Source: Crocinitomicaceae bacterium (lineage in GTDB: Bacteria > Bacteroidota > Bacteroidia > Flavobacteriales_D > Crocinitomicaceae). From it: DNA of 6,065 nt. Shown here piece by piece: positions 5,895-6,065 of this stretch (position 1 is its first letter; every line of letters begins with the position of its first letter). Location of the stretch: assembly GCA_013215515.1 (NCBI GenBank), contig JABSPC010000541.1, forward strand, positions 1 to 6,065, given 5' to 3'. A program made the translations under genes and the position numbers. The notes under the pieces are model-generated. The model saw only the letters and a list, made by a program, of their open reading frames with translations. It searched no databases and was not told the DNA's origin.

Positions 5895-6065
5895 CAGTTG
5901 TCCGTTCGAATGGTATTTGCCTTTTTTCCAGATTTCAACATTGTCTAGAATATCGTCTTTGTCATAGAAATACATTTTTCCTTCCCAGACCATTCCGTCC
6001 TTACAAGTTCCGTTGAACATTATTTCATCGTGTGCATTGTACACTTTATAGTACTTTTCTTCTCC
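5892..6065 (-). CDS. C-terminal end of a MORN/YwqK-like repeat protein (5' beyond window)
   Basis: The minus strand is open from the right edge to TAA (5892-5894), giving 57 residues. They contain short repeated aromatic/glycine units: FNGTCKDGMVWEGKMYFYD, then EIWKKGKYHSNGQL. The alternation of G-x-x-W/Y with K-D-G and the closing Y-H-S-N-G-Q-L resembles MORN-type repeats of the YwqK antitoxin-like group, which are common in Bacteroidota as exported or cytoplasmic proteins of unclear role. The start, any signal peptide and the true length are outside the window, so only the family resemblance can be stated. It converges on the broken lipoprotein gene with a 9 bp gap. Confidence 0.7.
   Translation of the reverse strand, partial: GEEKYYKVYNAHDEIMFNGTCKDGMVWEGKMYFYDKDDILDNVEIWKKGKYHSNGQL

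Noticed and set aside
1..6065. CRISPR array, tRNA/rRNA genes, transposase or IS ends
   Set aside because: I saw no regularly spaced direct repeats, cloverleaf-like segment, or transposase motif on either strand by eye.

Overview
This is chromosomal sequence that most resembles a low-GC, Flavobacteriia-like member of the Bacteroidota. The evidence is a glycan-synthesis PBP1A with a short acidic tail, several genes without a clear Shine-Dalgarno, a tight yicC-gmk-nadD cluster, and lipoproteins of types familiar from that phylum. No species can be named from the sequence alone.

Layout. The left part (1-2089, plus strand) holds the C-terminal transpeptidase end of penicillin-binding protein 1A. 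It is followed at once by the two subunits of a succinyl-CoA:3-oxoacid (acetoacetate) CoA-transferase, scoA and scoB, with gaps of 8 and 6 bp, so the three may share a transcript. The middle part (2090-3314, plus strand) is the accessory zone. It has a 159 bp spacer with a 10 bp palindrome and a 9+9 bp inverted repeat, then a lipoprotein/membrane-protein gene that looks broken (no usable start codon before an intact lipobox, one in-frame stop and two apparent +1 shifts), then an intact 97-residue three-helix membrane protein. That last gene runs 13 bp into the end of nadD. The right part (3302-5380, minus strand) is a housekeeping operon read yicC, gmk, nadD. It supplies an endoribonuclease, GMP phosphorylation to GDP, and the adenylylation step of NAD synthesis. 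Divergent from yicC is a second lipoprotein gene (5479-5882), apparently an NTF2-like secreted protein, also broken by one missing base and one in-frame stop. At the right edge is the C-terminal end of a minus-strand protein with MORN/YwqK-like repeats.

How it fits together. The intact genes are ordinary core metabolism and cell-wall functions. The unusual signal is that both lipoprotein genes carry several disabling changes while about 4.5 kb of core genes around them read cleanly. In the first, the place where the start codon should lie falls inside the right arm of the inverted repeat. I see no complete novel system, CRISPR array, tRNA, rRNA or transposase in this window. The best leads are the hairpin at the lost start codon and the small membrane proteins next to it.
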